Shown: positions 35,180 to 57,670 of the stretch, piece by piece
Numbering within the stretch: the stretch's first letter is position 1
Layout of the letters: every line of letters starts with the position of its first letter
Assembly: GCA_037447655.1 (NCBI GenBank)
Contig: JBBHKE010003486.1
Span: forward strand, 29,634-93,633
Length of the DNA: 64,000 bases
DNA from: Zygnema cylindricum
Taxonomy: Eukaryota; Streptophyta; Zygnematophyceae; Zygnematales; Zygnemataceae
Reading direction: 5' to 3'
Position numbers and translations under genes: made by a program
Notes under the pieces: generated by a model
What the model saw: only the letters and a program-made list of their open reading frames with translations
Told to the model about the DNA's origin: nothing
The model's database searches: none

Positions 35180-35827
35180 TTGGATGAACTCATTATCCTA
35201 ATTCATACTAGAAATGATATTAATGACCAAAGGAATGAAAGTACTAAGAGGTTTGCGAGTTTCAGAGAGGATGATAATGATGGACCTAAGAATATAAGAG
35301 ATTTGAAATTGTCTATCACTGAGGCACCATCCTTTGATGGTAAAAAGATTAATGAGTTGGATGCTTGGATTTTTCATATGGAGTATTTTTTGGATTATAG
35401 GAATTGTGACAGTGATGATTACACTTCTTCTGCTGTTAGTTGTAGTGGTGCTCAAATTTGGTATTACACTCAGAAAAAGTCTTATTTGATTCCTGATAAT
35501 GCTGATTGGGAAGCTTTTAAAACCGCGATCAAATCACGTTTCTTGTCTGTCACTTTTAAATCCAGGATGGAAGAAAAGTGGCCTTATAAATCCAGGATGA
35601 AAAAAATATGGCTAAACTGTAAGCAAACTGGCTCTATGAAGGATTATATCGTGGAATTTGATTCATCCAGTATTCATGTCATGGGTTTGACTTATGAAAT
35701 GGCTAAGTTGCATTTCTTAAATTATCTTAATCCTATACTGAAATTGGAACTGAAACATCAAAAATTTAATAATTTGAAGGAATTACAAGATAAGGCATTG
35801 GAATTAGAGGATCAGTTGGGGTATAAT
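35180..35827 (+). pseudogene. Ty3/gypsy element D Gag, first part
   Basis: Open frame with the retrotransposon Gag pattern: FDGKKINELDAWIFHMEYFL, AQIWYYTQ, WEAFKTAIKSRF, LKELQDKALELEDQLGYN. The frame is broken after GYN by a solo LTR. Removing that LTR and one target copy continues it as GYN-RKPRSLKGNF at 37074. Upstream (34250-35179) is leader and broken gag N-terminus. Confidence 0.85.
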
Positions 35828-37068
35828 TGTTGTTTTTGAAGATTTAGTTTCGTGCGTACGCGACATTTCATGCGTACGTGAGGTTTCGTGCGTACTCGAC
35901 GCGATTTGTAATGCGTGAGTACTAACTGAATTTAATGTGGAAGCTGGAATGGATTTGCGGATTGGGGGAGTAATGGTAGAAATTGTTTTTAAGCGTACGG
36001 AATCAAATTTGAGTGACGCGAATCAAATTACGGAGAGTACGATTTGCGTAATGTGAAATGGACGACGGATCACGAAGCGATCCGATGTAATCGATTTTGA
36101 AATGTTTTTGTAAAAGTGTGTCGCCCGTACGAAACATAATGTGAAAGGCGCACTTATGAAAAAGACGTGGTTTCGGTACGGAAAAGATTTGGAAAATACG
36201 ATTTCATTTCGGCAAGTGGTTCGCGCTATTTTTGGATGTACTATCAAGTGGGTCGTACGTATGTGATGACGGGTTACTACGTGGACTTATCGACAAGTGA
36301 CTAAGCAAGTTGTCACTTATGACGCGGATTTGTGGATGCGTCGTTGTAAATATTTGGAGTAACATTGTTTTGTCTTTTACATCATTATAAATTAGTGTTG
36401 ATTATGATGTTTATATTTAAGTGATCAATTAGGGTTTTGATAGTTTAATTTGTGTGTGTACAATACCATACTTGTAGACAAGTGTACGCTTACGATTGCT
36501 TGACTCTCAGGTGTACGCTTACGATTAGTTTATTCTTACTAAAAGGTTATTATGCGTAAATAGGATTTAGTGACAGTAACGTAATTTACGTTGGTTATTT
36601 TGACACTTAGTGATTATTTGACAGCTCACAAGTGTATATATAGGAATGAGCTTGGTTAGGAATTAATCATCAATGCTGGTTAGTAAAGTGGGGACCGAAG
36701 ATGTAGACTTTTAGGGTTGCCGATTAGGTCATGCATTTGAGATATATGTTTATTGATATACTTTTGTTTATCTAATGTTTATGTGAGATTGCACTCTTTT
36801 TGTTATTATTTATTTATGTTATTTTATGTTTGTTTGATATGCATTATTTATGCATTTGTTCTAGGGTTTGCTTATGTTGATTATTCCATCAAACCTTAGA
36901 TATTGTCATAGGGTTTATTTATGTTGAATATTCCATAAAACCCTAAATGTTGTTGTATGTTAAATGGAGGATGCATTTCATATGATTGTTCATTGGCCTA
37001 GCTTCGCTTAGCTTCTTGCATGATAGTCTGGGTGGCTTCTGTGGTCTATTTTAGACCAAAGAACAACA
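35828..37068 (+). mobile_element. Solo LTR (1,241 bp) nested in element D gag
   Basis: Begins TGTTGTTTTTGAAGATTTAG and ends ..GAACAACA. It is flanked by ATAAT at 35823-35827 and 37069-37073, a perfect 5-bp target duplication. It is related to the LTR of the gag-only element (shared GAATTTAATGTGGAAG/AGG, GGATTGGGGGAGTAAT, GGATCNCGAAGCGATC) and has nearly the same length. Internal sequence and second LTR are absent, as expected after LTR-LTR recombination. Confidence 0.92.
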
Positions 37069-37073
37069 ATAAT

Positions 37074-37590
37074 CGGAAACCCAGATCACTGAAGGGTAAT
37101 TTCAATAATGTATCAAAGTGGAGTGAAGAGGTATTTGAGGAACAGGGTTTGAATGCAGGTCTTCTAAATAGGCAGAATATTTTCACGGGGAATCAAAGGG
37201 ATGGACAGAGTGTTAATGCAAGAAACATATTTCACAATAGAGGGGGATACATTAAGAGTCCTAAACCGAGCATTAATGCTCAGGAACCTAATCTTATCAT
37301 TCCCACACATGTAGCGTCTGCCATAAAAGAGTAGAGCATTTGAGTGTGCACAACTGGAGAAAGTTAATTGATAAAACTGTGGAGAGGAGGGACAGTTCAG
37401 CAAAAAATGCACAAAACCTAAAAAGAAAGTCACTTGGTTCAAATGTGCAGGTCCAGATTATTACACTAAAGATTGTACTGAAAAGGGGTCTCTTAAAGTT
37501 GATGTGAGTAAAGGTCTTCAGGAAGATATTGCATTATACCTAGCTAAGCAGGAAGCCCAAGAGGTGGGAAACGGAAGGGACTAGCTGAAA
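37074..37590 (+). pseudogene. Ty3/gypsy element D Gag, C-terminal part with decayed zinc knuckles
   Basis: RKPRSLKGNFNNVSKWSEEV, then a first knuckle NCGEEGQFSKKC in which the His is Gln, and a second, WFKCAGPDYYTKDC, also lacking His. Stops at 37332 and after a frame change. Confidence 0.75.
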
Positions 37591-37689
37591 GTCCTCAACT
37601 TAGTCAATCAGATCCAGAGATTAAAGAGTTAACTCTAGAGGGCAAATTAATGAATGGGAAGGCTATGATACCTGAATTTGTCATGATGT

Positions 37690-38370
37690 TGACTACACTA
37701 TAGTTTCAACAATCCGTCTGATGAAATTATTAACAACAGACCTATGCTAGGACACTTAAGTAACGAAGACACTAGACACAGTTTGATCAAATTAGAATCT
37801 TTAGTGGAAAAAAAACCATTTAGAGTTATGGTGGATTCAGGTGCTACCCATAATTTTATTTCACATAAGTTTGTAGAGGAAAATAAAATTCCTACAGTCA
37901 TTAGGTAAAATCCTTTACATGTTTAAGTGGCAAATGGTAATAAGTCCACATTAGATTTACAATTTGACATAATCGAAGTTGATATCATGGGTCATAAAAT
38001 GGAAAATGTGTGTGAAATAATGAATTTGGGTAGTGAAGAGCTAATATTGGGAAAGCCTAGGCTAACATAACATAATCCTCAAATTAATTCAGAAACTAAC
38101 ACCTTCAAAGTGAAGTCTGAAAATGGTTGGAAGATTTTGCAACCAATACCTTCAAAGAAATTGAATAGGAATCATATAAATAACATAACCAAATTGGGAG
38201 TGGAATGTTTGATTTCAGCTAAACAATTTATAAAACACTTAAAAGATAAAACAAATCATGCTTTCTTGTTATTAGTAACTGAGACAGTTATTGATGTAGG
38301 GGGGGGGGAGAAAACACTAACATTGATGTTATTCCTAAATCAGACACCACTAAAAATCTTGAAAAACTAA
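37690..38370 (+). pseudogene. Ty3/gypsy element D protease and linker
   Basis: NNRPMLGHLSNEDT, then the aspartic protease motif MVDSGATHNFISHKFV with DSGAT at 37834-37848. Two stops follow (after PTVIR and PLHV). GSEELILGKPRLT and a linker continue to 38370; a run of nine G at 38301-38309 lies within it. Confidence 0.85.
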
Positions 38371-38414
38371 AATCTGAATTTGTAACGGACATTAATACAT
38401 CTAATGCTGCTGTT

Positions 38415-39300
38415 AAAGATTTGATTTTTGAATTTCGAGATGTTTTCCGAAGTGATTTACCCTTAGGAAGGCCACCTTCCCGAGATGCGGAACATGTTAT
38501 AAACTTGGAACCTGGATGTAATCCCCTTGTCACAGGAATTTATAAGCATAGCTTCTTTGAGCTGGAGGAGTTAAAGAAACAAATCAAGGAGCAAAGGATA
38601 TATTTAGCCTAGCAAATCACCGTACAGAGCGCAAGTCCTCTTCGTCAAAAAGAACGATAGAACGTTGAGAATGTGGGTCGACATCATAGTCTGAACAAGA
38701 TTACGGTGAAAGATAAGTATCCGTTACCACTATTTTTTGATTTGATATATCATTTAAAAGGTGCTAAAGTATTTTCGTTGATTGATCAACGTAGTGGCTT
38801 CAATCACGTGCCAATTAGGATAGAGGATGTAGAAAAGACTACCTTTAGAACTAGGGCTGGTCATTTTGAATGGATAGTGATGACGTTTGGCTTGACGAAC
38901 GCACCGCCCACTTACCAAAGATTAATGAGCCAAACCTTTTCAAATTATATAGATGAGTTTGTTTAGGTGTTTATAGATGAGATTTTTATTTATAGTGAAT
39001 CTAAAGAAACAGCATGAAACTCATTTAAAGAAAGTGTTGGAAAGGTTAAGGGGAAGGAAATTGTATGGAAAATTGTCAAAGTCCAGTTTTCTTAAGAGTG
39101 AACAATTACTTTTGGGACATATAGTTAGTGGGGAAGGTGTTAAAACAGATCCATCCAAAATTAGTGCATTCCAAAATTGGAAGCAACCTACTAATGTCAC
39201 AAAAGTTTGATCATTTTTGGGATTGGACACTTATTACAGGAAATTTATCAAGAAGTTCAGTATGATTGCCGCACCTTTGACGGATATACTACAGCGGTAG
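38415..39300 (+). pseudogene. Ty3/gypsy element D reverse transcriptase (broken)
   Basis: [74 protein letters not shown] and YIDEFV, then a stop. The catalytic motif, normally FIDDILIYS, reads FIDEIFIYS, with the second Asp changed to Glu. Elements A and E keep FIDD. Confidence 0.88.
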
Positions 39301-39780
39301 AGACGTTTGTGTGGGGAGCTGATCAGGAGAGAGCCTTCGAAGAACTAAAAGGGAAGTTGACCTCTGCCCCTACATTGGTGTATCTTGATCCTGCTGGGGA
39401 GTTTGAAGTCTTAATCACCACAGATGTATCTGACAAAGGTTTAGGTGAGGTCATAAGCCAAAAAGTTGGTAAACACTTTCATCCTATTGTTTTGAGTCCA
39501 AGAAATTCAATGATATAAGAATTATCCAACACAAGAAACGGAATTACGGCAATTGTTCATGCATTGGTGAAATGGCGTTGTTATTTGCATAATAAGGAAT
39601 TCACAGTTCATTGTGATAATAAAACGCTTAGTTATTTACAAAGATTAAGTGATGCACAGATCTGGACAAGGAGACAAGTTAGGTGGATGTAGAAATTGGC
39701 ATATTTCAAATTTAACATCAAGCATATCCTCAAGACAAATGTTGTGGCATACCCTTTAAGCAAAATTCTTTGAAATAAGT
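39300..39780 (+). pseudogene. Ty3/gypsy element D RNase H (broken)
   Basis: ETFVWGADQERAFEELKGKL, LVYLDPAGEFEVLITTDVSD, KGLGEVISQKVGKHFHP; then in another frame ALVKWRCYLHNKEFTVHCDN. Frameshift near 39510 and later stops. Confidence 0.85.
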
Positions 39781-40413
39781 GTCATGGAGCAAGATGATTA
39801 TTTTGAAGTTGAGAACAGGATATGATAAGGATCCTTACTTTGCTGTAATTTGCAAGAATCTTTCCGGAGGAATTTCTGACCTATTGAATGAGGGGCATGT
39901 CAAAAACTTTAAAGTAGAGGATGGCTTACTTTTTTTTTTCAAATAGGGGATAGGTTATGTATTCCAGAGGGGAGGGACTTAAGAAAACAACTATTACATG
40001 AAGCCCACAAGCATATAGGACATCTAGGTCGGGATAAAACTTTAGGTTGGTTGTAGAGCAAATTCTTTTGGCCCGGGATGACAAAATAGGTATCTATACC
40101 TGTGGAAAGTTGTGTTCCTTACCAACAGAGTGAACCTAGTAACCAAAAACCTAGAGGTCTCTTAAAACCATTAGATATCCCTTAAAAACCATGGGAGTTA
40201 GGTTGCCAGCTACATCTAGAAGAAATGACAATATCATGGTCGTAGTCGATAGGTTCAATAAAATGGCAATCATTATCCCTTGCAAAACTACTCATTCAGT
40301 TGTAGATATTTCAAAGTTATAATTTGATAACGTGGTTAGGCATCATAGAGTTCCTTTGTCTATAGTAAGTACCGTCTTGAGAGTGAAATGTGTTTTAAGT
40401 GAGGATATTTAAA
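39781..40413 (+). pseudogene. Ty3/gypsy element D integrase, truncated
   Basis: Broken zinc region, then RRNDNIMVVVDRFNKMAI and ISKL..VVRHHRVPLSIVS. The sequence jumps directly to the region before the LTR: the segment with the second Asp, the Glu and the C-terminus (about 1.2 kb in element A) is deleted. Confidence 0.82.
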
Positions 40414-40429
40414 AGTAAGGAGGGAATGA
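40414..40429 (+). promoter_or_regulatory. Polypurine tract of element D
   Basis: AAGTAAGGAGGGAATGA immediately precedes the LTR start TGTAACGG; this is the expected plus-strand primer position. Confidence 0.8.
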
Positions 40430-41398
40430 TGTAACGGTAATAAGGGATCAAGCTTGCGCTTAAATTGGTATTTAAGAGTTTGGAATATAGAATAATGAAT
40501 TTAATAGAGGTTTGCGAAAGAATCGCACGAATTGGAGTTGTATTTGAAAAGTTATAGCGATTGGGGCATTTAGGCGACAACGCGAGGTCAAAATAACAAA
40601 TGAGTGTTCGATGTAGCGGGTTAAGGGTCAAATTAGTAGCGGAATTTCAGGCGTACGATTTATAAAGTACTAATGAATCATTAAGTCGTTTTGGTACGCG
40701 CGATTGTTTGTTTCGTACAAATTTTAGTTTGAAACGTCACTTTGACATTATGGAATTTTGTAGGTAGTATCGCGCGTGAAATTTGTGACGCGCGTTCGTG
40801 TGAAGTCGCGTATCGATTCGTGCACACTTTTGCACGTAAATTTTACGTAGTATAAAGTAGCATTTCATTGGTTATTAAATGCTAAGTAGTTAGTCAGAGA
40901 TTTTGCACCGTTTCTCATTCGTTAGTCGTAGTCGCAGCTGGTCAATCATTGGCCCAAGTGAAAACCTGTTCAACGAAGCGTTGACTCTAGCCTAGGTGGT
41001 CCAAGGCGATGAGATCAATGGTGAAGTCGAAAAGTAAGGCATTTTTTCCTTTGGAAAACTTTGTGGAAATTCTTGATGAATCCTGGTCTTGAGAAAATAA
41101 TACCAATTTGAAGCAATGGCATTTTTGCAAAGAAATCTCTCACTAACTATTAGTATTTTTGTAGTTAAGAGATAGAATTACTTAAGAGTGGAGGGCAGGG
41201 GAAAATACTTTTAAGGGTTGAGCCAAGAGGGCAAGAGACCAAGCTGAATGTTATGTGGACAAAAGCTTCTTCTAATTAAAAGTTGATCCTTTATGTGAGT
41301 GCTTTCCAATATGAAAGTTTATTTTCCAATGGATGGAATGTGTGGTTGAGAATGGTTGTAGTAACGGGATTTTCTAAGGGTTAGGGAATCCTGTTACA
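40430..41398 (+). repeat. 3' LTR of Ty3/gypsy element D (969 bp)
   Basis: TGTAACGGTAATAAGGG..GGGAATCCTGTTACA, a 6-bp terminal inverted repeat (TGTAAC/GTTACA). Homologous to the LTRs at 19530 and 60513 on the other strand. It lies directly against a copia gag fragment, which it interrupts. Confidence 0.92.
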
Positions 41399-41401
41399 TC
41401 A

Positions 41402-41733
41402 GCCGACGTGGGGGCGCCTCGAATGAGTCGCGTTTTTTCTGTCGTTAGCGCCATTACTAGGCGCGCATGCGCGTTTTCGTCCTTGACTTTCCATTTTGCG
41501 ATTTCCGTAGTTTTGGTTGTTTTGGCTGATGCCTTATCAATAACATTAATGACTGGTGGTTTAGATGCGCCAGTGAAAATATCCCAAATTTTCTCTAATT
41601 TAATAATTTGCATGGCAGAAAATGACCAATCATAAAAGTTTGAACCAACGACCTTCTGGATATTATTGGAAGTTGCGTGGTTTGGCCCATAACCTTTAGG
41701 ACTAGGGTTATTGGACGCCATAATAAAAGACAA
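41402..41733 (-). pseudogene. Ty1/copia Gag N-terminal fragment
   Basis: MASNNPSPKGYGPNHATSNN, then VVGSNFYDWSFSAMQIIKLE (NYxxW region), IAKWKVKDENAHARLVMAL and RLIRG. The frame is cut by the 3' LTR of element D. Confidence 0.8.
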
Positions 41734-42336
41734 AAAGAATCAAAGAATTTCGGAATTTTGTGATCGAGTGAGAATTTCATTGTGGAACGAGATCCTTTTA
41801 TACAAAGTATCACAATGCTAATTACTGTGGATAGTAATGTACTACGCTACACAAAGTAGATTTTGGCGGCTACACAAAAACCAAATCTATTAGTCAATGT
41901 TTGACCAACGGAAGAAAAAGAAAGAAAAAGACCAAACATACAATTAGGAGACCGCACTTAAATAAGTGGAGTACGGACATGTTGACTTAGGACAAGAGAG
42001 ACTAAAGTGGACAAAGCACTAACTAGTTGAATACGGTCAAGTACACTTAGGACAAAATAAGCTAAAGCGGACGTACTTATTCTGGAGAGAAAACCATAGC
42101 GTGAAATTACCCTTAACAAGTTATATGACTGCTAAGCCTTATGCTTTTTGGCGACCGTGTTTGGACTTTTTTGGCGGATGAAGGGCTTCCTTGAGCTCGC
42201 AGATAATGTGTAAAGGCTTCGGACTTCACTCAGTGTCTTGCTTATTATTTTCCTCTCTTGAAATTCTGAGGCTGGAACCGACGGAGCGGTTGAAATCTCG
42301 CGTGATCTCCTTGGCGGCTCCTCCAATCTGGTGCCA
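41734..42336 (-). repeat. Copia promoter/leader sequence upstream of the Gag fragment
   Basis: On the minus strand TTTGTATAAAAGGATCTCG about 90 nt before the gag ATG matches promoter segments at 57740 and 58320 (CTTGTATTTAAGGATCTC). A duplicated ~70-bp motif (TTGTCC..CTTAG..CGTAC type) lies at 41960-42080. TTTGGCACCAGATTGGAG at 42319-42336 could be a primer site of a different element. Confidence 0.5.
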
Positions 42337-43715
42337 AATTCTGTTGTGTCGATGTTTGTAGTTGTTAGGCTTTAGTGTCTAGGGTAGTTTGTAGTGTTTC
42401 AACGGTTTGGTTTTTGTTGTACTTGCTTTCATGTTTTTGTTTTTTTTGGGCTTTTAAACCACCATTGTTGTGTTTTTAGTCCTTTAGGATTTCGGTCTCC
42501 TACCTTTGTTGGTCATCAATTCTTTTGAGTGACAATCATGTTTTGTACTTTGATGGTCTTACCATCGCCTTTTTGGAATTAAAATCTATTCATTTCATTT
42601 TCAAACATTGGAACGCTCTGAAAAGTATTACGAGGATCTTCTCTAAAATCCAAAATAGTTCTTCTTGGTATTGCTTACATGGGCACATACCCTGAGTCGA
42701 CTATTGTAAAACGCGAAAATGTGTAACAAAACTCAAATATAGCGAAAGTATCAAGTTGACGTTCATGGTACTGTCGCAAAAGCAATTTTTTTCGTACGGT
42801 AAAAGATTTTCTCTTTTGGTGAAATTTTTTGGATGTAAACGACATGAAAAACTCGATGCTTCAACACATGGGAATGTCTCCTTTCCGTACAAATATTGTC
42901 GGTGGACAAAGATTGTCGGTGGACAAAGATTGTCGGTGGACAAAGATTGTCGGTGGACAGCGCTATGATGCGTTATTATGTACGACAAGAAGATCATCGA
43001 GAAAGTCAAAATGACCGCATTAGGACCCCCGTGACGTGACTTCTCTTAGCAATGGCCCAATCAGAAAGCGCCGATACACGATTTGGATGATTCGTACAGT
43101 TTGTTTCCATAAGATTTATGTTTTTTCTGGCAATACTCACCTTCAATAATCACATGTTGCCGAAAGTGAATCAAAGATTGTCATACTACACGGCAACTAA
43201 ATTTTGTCTTTTTGAGGAAATGACGCCTGTTTTGAGGATAAAGACAAAGATTTTTCATTGACTCGTATGTGACAAGACATGTACGGACGTCAATCTGTTC
43301 GTACATATGGTGAAACTCCAACACCTTCGGCGGAGGTCAAACAGAGACAAAAAAGTAAAAACGCGCCCAAAGCATTAGCTCTTCACACCCGTCACCATCC
43401 GATTTTCGCACGTGTCACCATTTGATTGTCGCACGTGTCACCATTAGCTACAGTAACTTTCCGCACGCTTTACATTTGTAGGCGGTATTTTGTCACGAAG
43501 TACATATCTAGGAAAAGACAATAATGTACTTGATTGAACTCGGAAATGACAAATCACTTTCGGCTTTGCCTGTTTTTATCATACGTGGCGTCAAACTGTG
43601 TCCAAAATTTGACGTGCTATTGTAGGACACGTGGCATGATTGGCTGGTCCCACGATTGGGTCTGGGCTGTGAGTTATTTCTCGGGATATCCGACATGGAG
43701 ACGAGAACAGTTAAC
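42337..43715. other. Unassigned intergenic sequence
   Basis: TTACATGGGCACATACCCTG at 42675 recalls segments at 15118 and 33482. CGCACGTGTCACCATT is repeated at about 43406-43450. No gene is recognised. Confidence 0.4.
42896..42962. repeat. 17-bp tandem repeat, four copies
   Basis: Unit TGTCGGTGGACAAAGAT repeated four times, the last copy partial (..GTGGACAGCG). Confidence 0.93.
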
Positions 43716-43935
43716 TACACCGCCAATCGTTATTAGCGTTGTGTACACTAATTCCGTCCCGCTTTTTTTTTTTTTATTCTCAAATAGAATTGTCCACACT
43801 ATTTAAAAAAAACCCTAATTCCTAATTAGAATAGACGATTTCTTCGAAAATTTTCAAATTCCCAATTAGCGTAAACCACGCTAATTATTCGTATACGCTA
43901 AAAAAACTTACTCGCTAATAACGATTGGCGGTGTA
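43716..43935. mobile_element. TA-flanked inverted-repeat element, 220 bp
   Basis: TACACCGCCAATCGTTATTA at the left and the inverse ..TAATAACGATTGGCGGTGTA at the right: 20 bp perfect. Confidence 0.9.
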
Positions 43936-44252
43936 CTGTAATTGTTAACATATATCTTCCATTGGACAAATGGGTGCCACGTGTACGGTTCACAGTGGCC
44001 AGGCTGTTCATAATTTGCGGCGAGGCGTGTCATTTCAAACGAGCCTCGCTAGATTTTCATCGATGCTACTGTGCTAGATCTATTGTCACGTCGAGATAAT
44101 AGGACAAACATGTACGAAATAGCCATTGACACACCGACAACGAAGCATGTCAGAGGTACTGTACGGCTCAATTTTTTTTGTGCGGATTTTAGATTTTTTT
44201 TGCTAGCATTGGTAGAAAGGAGTACGGATCATCATTTTCGAAATTCCTACAG

Positions 44253-44471
44253 TATACCGTGAATCGTTATTAGTTTTAATGTTCTTTTCGCCACTTAAAA
44301 CATCTTTTCTCCATACACTCGATTCGGATTTCGGATCTGACAGTTGCGATTGAAAGGTAACATTCTCAGCTTCCGATTGGCGGTCTCAAATTGAAAATCG
44401 GACAAGTGTGTACGGAGAAAAGATGTTTTAAGTGGCGAAAAAAACCTTGACGCATAACGATTCGCGGTGTA
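44253..44471. mobile_element. TA-flanked inverted-repeat element, hairpin subfamily, 219 bp
   Basis: TATACCGTGAATCGTTATTA..CGCCACTTAAAACATCTTTT and inverted right arm ending ..GATTCGCGGTGTA. The core CTCAGCTTCCGATTGGCGGT is the reverse complement of the core at 9958-10175. CAGT precedes the left end and ACTG follows the right, like Tc1/mariner ends. Confidence 0.9.
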
Positions 44472-44726
44472 CTGGATCTAGCGTCATGGCGAGATAATAC
44501 GACAAGCATGTAGACAGTAGCCATAGGCACACCGACAAGTGGCAACACAACCTCTCAAAGCTACAGTACAGTACCGTACCGTTTTTAGTTTTGCGGATTT
44601 GAGATTTATTGCGCTGTCATTGGTACAAAAGAGTACGGAACCATTAGCCCAATCAAACAAAATCCTTCCCCAACAAACTCTATTTTTGTCCGCAAAATTT
44701 CCTTAAATATCGTTCACACGTTAGCT

Positions 44727-44948
44727 TACAACCGTGAATCGCTATTAGTGCTGATGTTTTTCTTGTCTCTTTAAATATCTTTTATCCGTACATGAATGTC
44801 GGTTAATAGATCTGACGGATGCGATTGAAAGGTAAGATCCTCAGCTTCCGATTGGCGGTCACAAATTGAAAATCGCACGTGTATGTACGGAGAAAATATG
44901 TTTTAAGTGGAGAAAAAAATATTAACCCTAATAGCGATACACGGTGTA
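44727..44948. mobile_element. TA-flanked inverted-repeat element, hairpin subfamily, 222 bp
   Basis: TACAACCGTGAATCGCTATT..TCTTTTATCCGTACATG and inverted right arm ending ..GATACACGGTGTA. Same core as the copy 250 bp upstream. Confidence 0.88.
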
Positions 44949-45857
44949 GGTTTTGCTTAGGTGTGCACTTGCGAACCGATGAATAAAAGTACAAAGCGTA
45001 CTCCAGCGGCACACGTACTCTCAATCTGCCAGCTGTATATGCCACGTAGTACAGATTAAAATCTGACACGTCAGACTAGATCGTAAATTCGTCGTCACAT
45101 TGCGTCGCTGAAGGAAAGTAATCGTTTCTCTGCATATGATTGGACCAAAACTGGGAGGAAAACGTCACCTCCAGTAACGCTGCCTCTGAGGAGAATCTTT
45201 CTACGTCCGCGGGATTCTCTCCGATTCAGTGCGGATTCGTATTTTTCTTTCCGTACACTCCTCATCATGTCGCACGAAATTTACTCTCAAAAGTGTAAGA
45301 AAGTGACTGCAGACACACCACAGGTTTTCTTGGGTTTTCTTTGTGGATTTAAACATTTTAACTAGGTCTAATCGTTTTATGATCGGCGTTTTAAAGTACA
45401 AAACGTGATCGTCACTAAAAATAATTGATGACGGACAATGCCAGCGAGGCATTTCAGATAAGGAGTCACAGTTTTCGTACAGTTTCCGTACAGTAACGAT
45501 GATGCTGTCACGCGCTTTTATGCTGGTCGGGAAAACGACAAATTTCACTCAACGAACAATTGGTCGGTGTGGTGTTCGAAGTCCATTTTTATGCCACGTG
45601 GAGCAAGAAAAAAATATTTTGTCGTTTAAGTCGTCGGTGATATGATGGCAGTGCTATCCGTACATTCTGCAGTTGAAAAAGTACATACGAAACCGCTTTA
45701 TCGACGACAGCCAATCAGATTAGAGCAAGGGCCAAAAGCCGTACACGCCAGTTCTTTGACACCCGCAAAAACTATAAAGTCGCATTACTCATCTTCTCTA
45801 TGTCCGCGCCTCTCTCTCTTCCCCTATCTCTCTTTTCTCCCCTCTCTCTCATCCACC
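44949..45857. other. Esterase upstream region
   Basis: No repeat or gene recognised. A TATA-like ACTATAAAG lies at about 45770, ~85 nt before the chosen ATG. Its use as the promoter is inference. Confidence 0.4.
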
Positions 45858-56741
<10,884 letters not shown>

Positions 56742-57225
56742 AATCTCTATGTCTTTTTTTGTGTTCTTTTTCCATCCATTTCGTGATTTTTTTTTGTTTT
56801 TTCGAGGCAAAATGCTTTGTATTTTAGTGCGACAATTGAACCTTTCGATTTGCGAAACTTTTGGAGTATTTAACATTCTTTTGTTCTTGGCTCAATTTTT
56901 CGATTTAGGGGACACAAAATTTTGGTAAACATCTAACTTATGGGATATTCTTCAAGAGGTTTGATCAAAGTACATTTTGTATATTAATAATTTAGATACA
57001 ATATTCATTTAGAAATAGAAGAGATACTTTTTGAGATCAGGTTCTGGCAAATTGAGGCGAATTTAATGCAAATTTGGGGCCTAAGAAAAATAGATTAAGC
57101 AAAACCTTGTAAAAATCTGAACATATTCACTGAGCGTATAAGAGGTTCATTGGAAAAAAAAAAAATTAATGGTGGTGAAGTTTTTACTTACCGCTTTCGG
57201 TGGTAAAAAAAAATAGTGTCTTTTA
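56742..57225 (+). other. Esterase 3' flank
   Basis: AT-rich. Most of it (to about 57107) recurs inverted at 59965-60372. No clear AATAAA was seen. Confidence 0.6.
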
Positions 57226-57615
57226 GTGATCTTCTCTTTCGCGATTTTTTTTTTTTTTCATCCTTTGTACCTTGTTAGGTTCAATTGTCCAATTGATGAT
57301 CAAAGGGAAGCTTGGAAGTTTTTGTATAATCTTTTTTCCAATCTTGGATTTCCCTTTCGGCCTCGACTCTTATCTTCTGATTATCCAAGGGCGTTTTCTT
57401 TAATTCGCACTCTTGTTCATCACAAACAGACTAAGAACTTCGACATTCAATATCAAATTCTCGTGAGCGCGTCGAGGACGGGCTCTCTCCAATGTTTTTG
57501 TGTGGAAGTCGCGGATCAAGTGGTGAATTGTCTTACAACACCTCTCCATCGACGTCATTTCGAACAACATTGTTTCTCCTCTGATCTTCCATTTCCCCCT
57601 CTAGGTAGTGGTTGA
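57226..57615 (+). CDS. Unrecognised ORF, possibly one exon
   Basis: 129 codons: after a Phe-rich start, FNCPIDDQREAWKFLYNLFS, LGFPFRPRLLSSDYPRAF, KNFDIQYQILVSASRTGS, CFCVEVADQVVNCLTTPLHR. The composition looks protein-like rather than repetitive. TTGTTAG before FNCP could be an acceptor and CTAG|GTAGTG at the end a donor. I recognise no family; it may be a transposon remnant. Confidence 0.3.
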   Translation: MIFSFAIFFFFHPLYLVRFNCPIDDQREAWKFLYNLFSNLGFPFRPRLLSSDYPRAFSLIRTLVHHKQTKNFDIQYQILVSASRTGSLQCFCVEVADQVVNCLTTPLHRRHFEQHCFSSDLPFPPLGSG

Positions 57616-57670
57616 ACCTACCTTTCTTTTTAATCTAAATTTTCTTCCTGTTTTAGCTTGAGGGGCTTTG

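Noticed and set aside
42896-42962. CRISPR-like or regulatory iterons (17-bp repeats)
   Set aside because: Simple head-to-tail minisatellite without spacers or associated genes.
43534-43806. Plus-strand ORF of 90 codons
   Set aside because: It runs into an inverted-repeat element (43716-43935) and has no family pattern.
45201-45548. 115-codon minus-strand ORF upstream of the esterase
   Set aside because: No recognisable motif and no supporting context; lies in GTACG-rich intergenic DNA.
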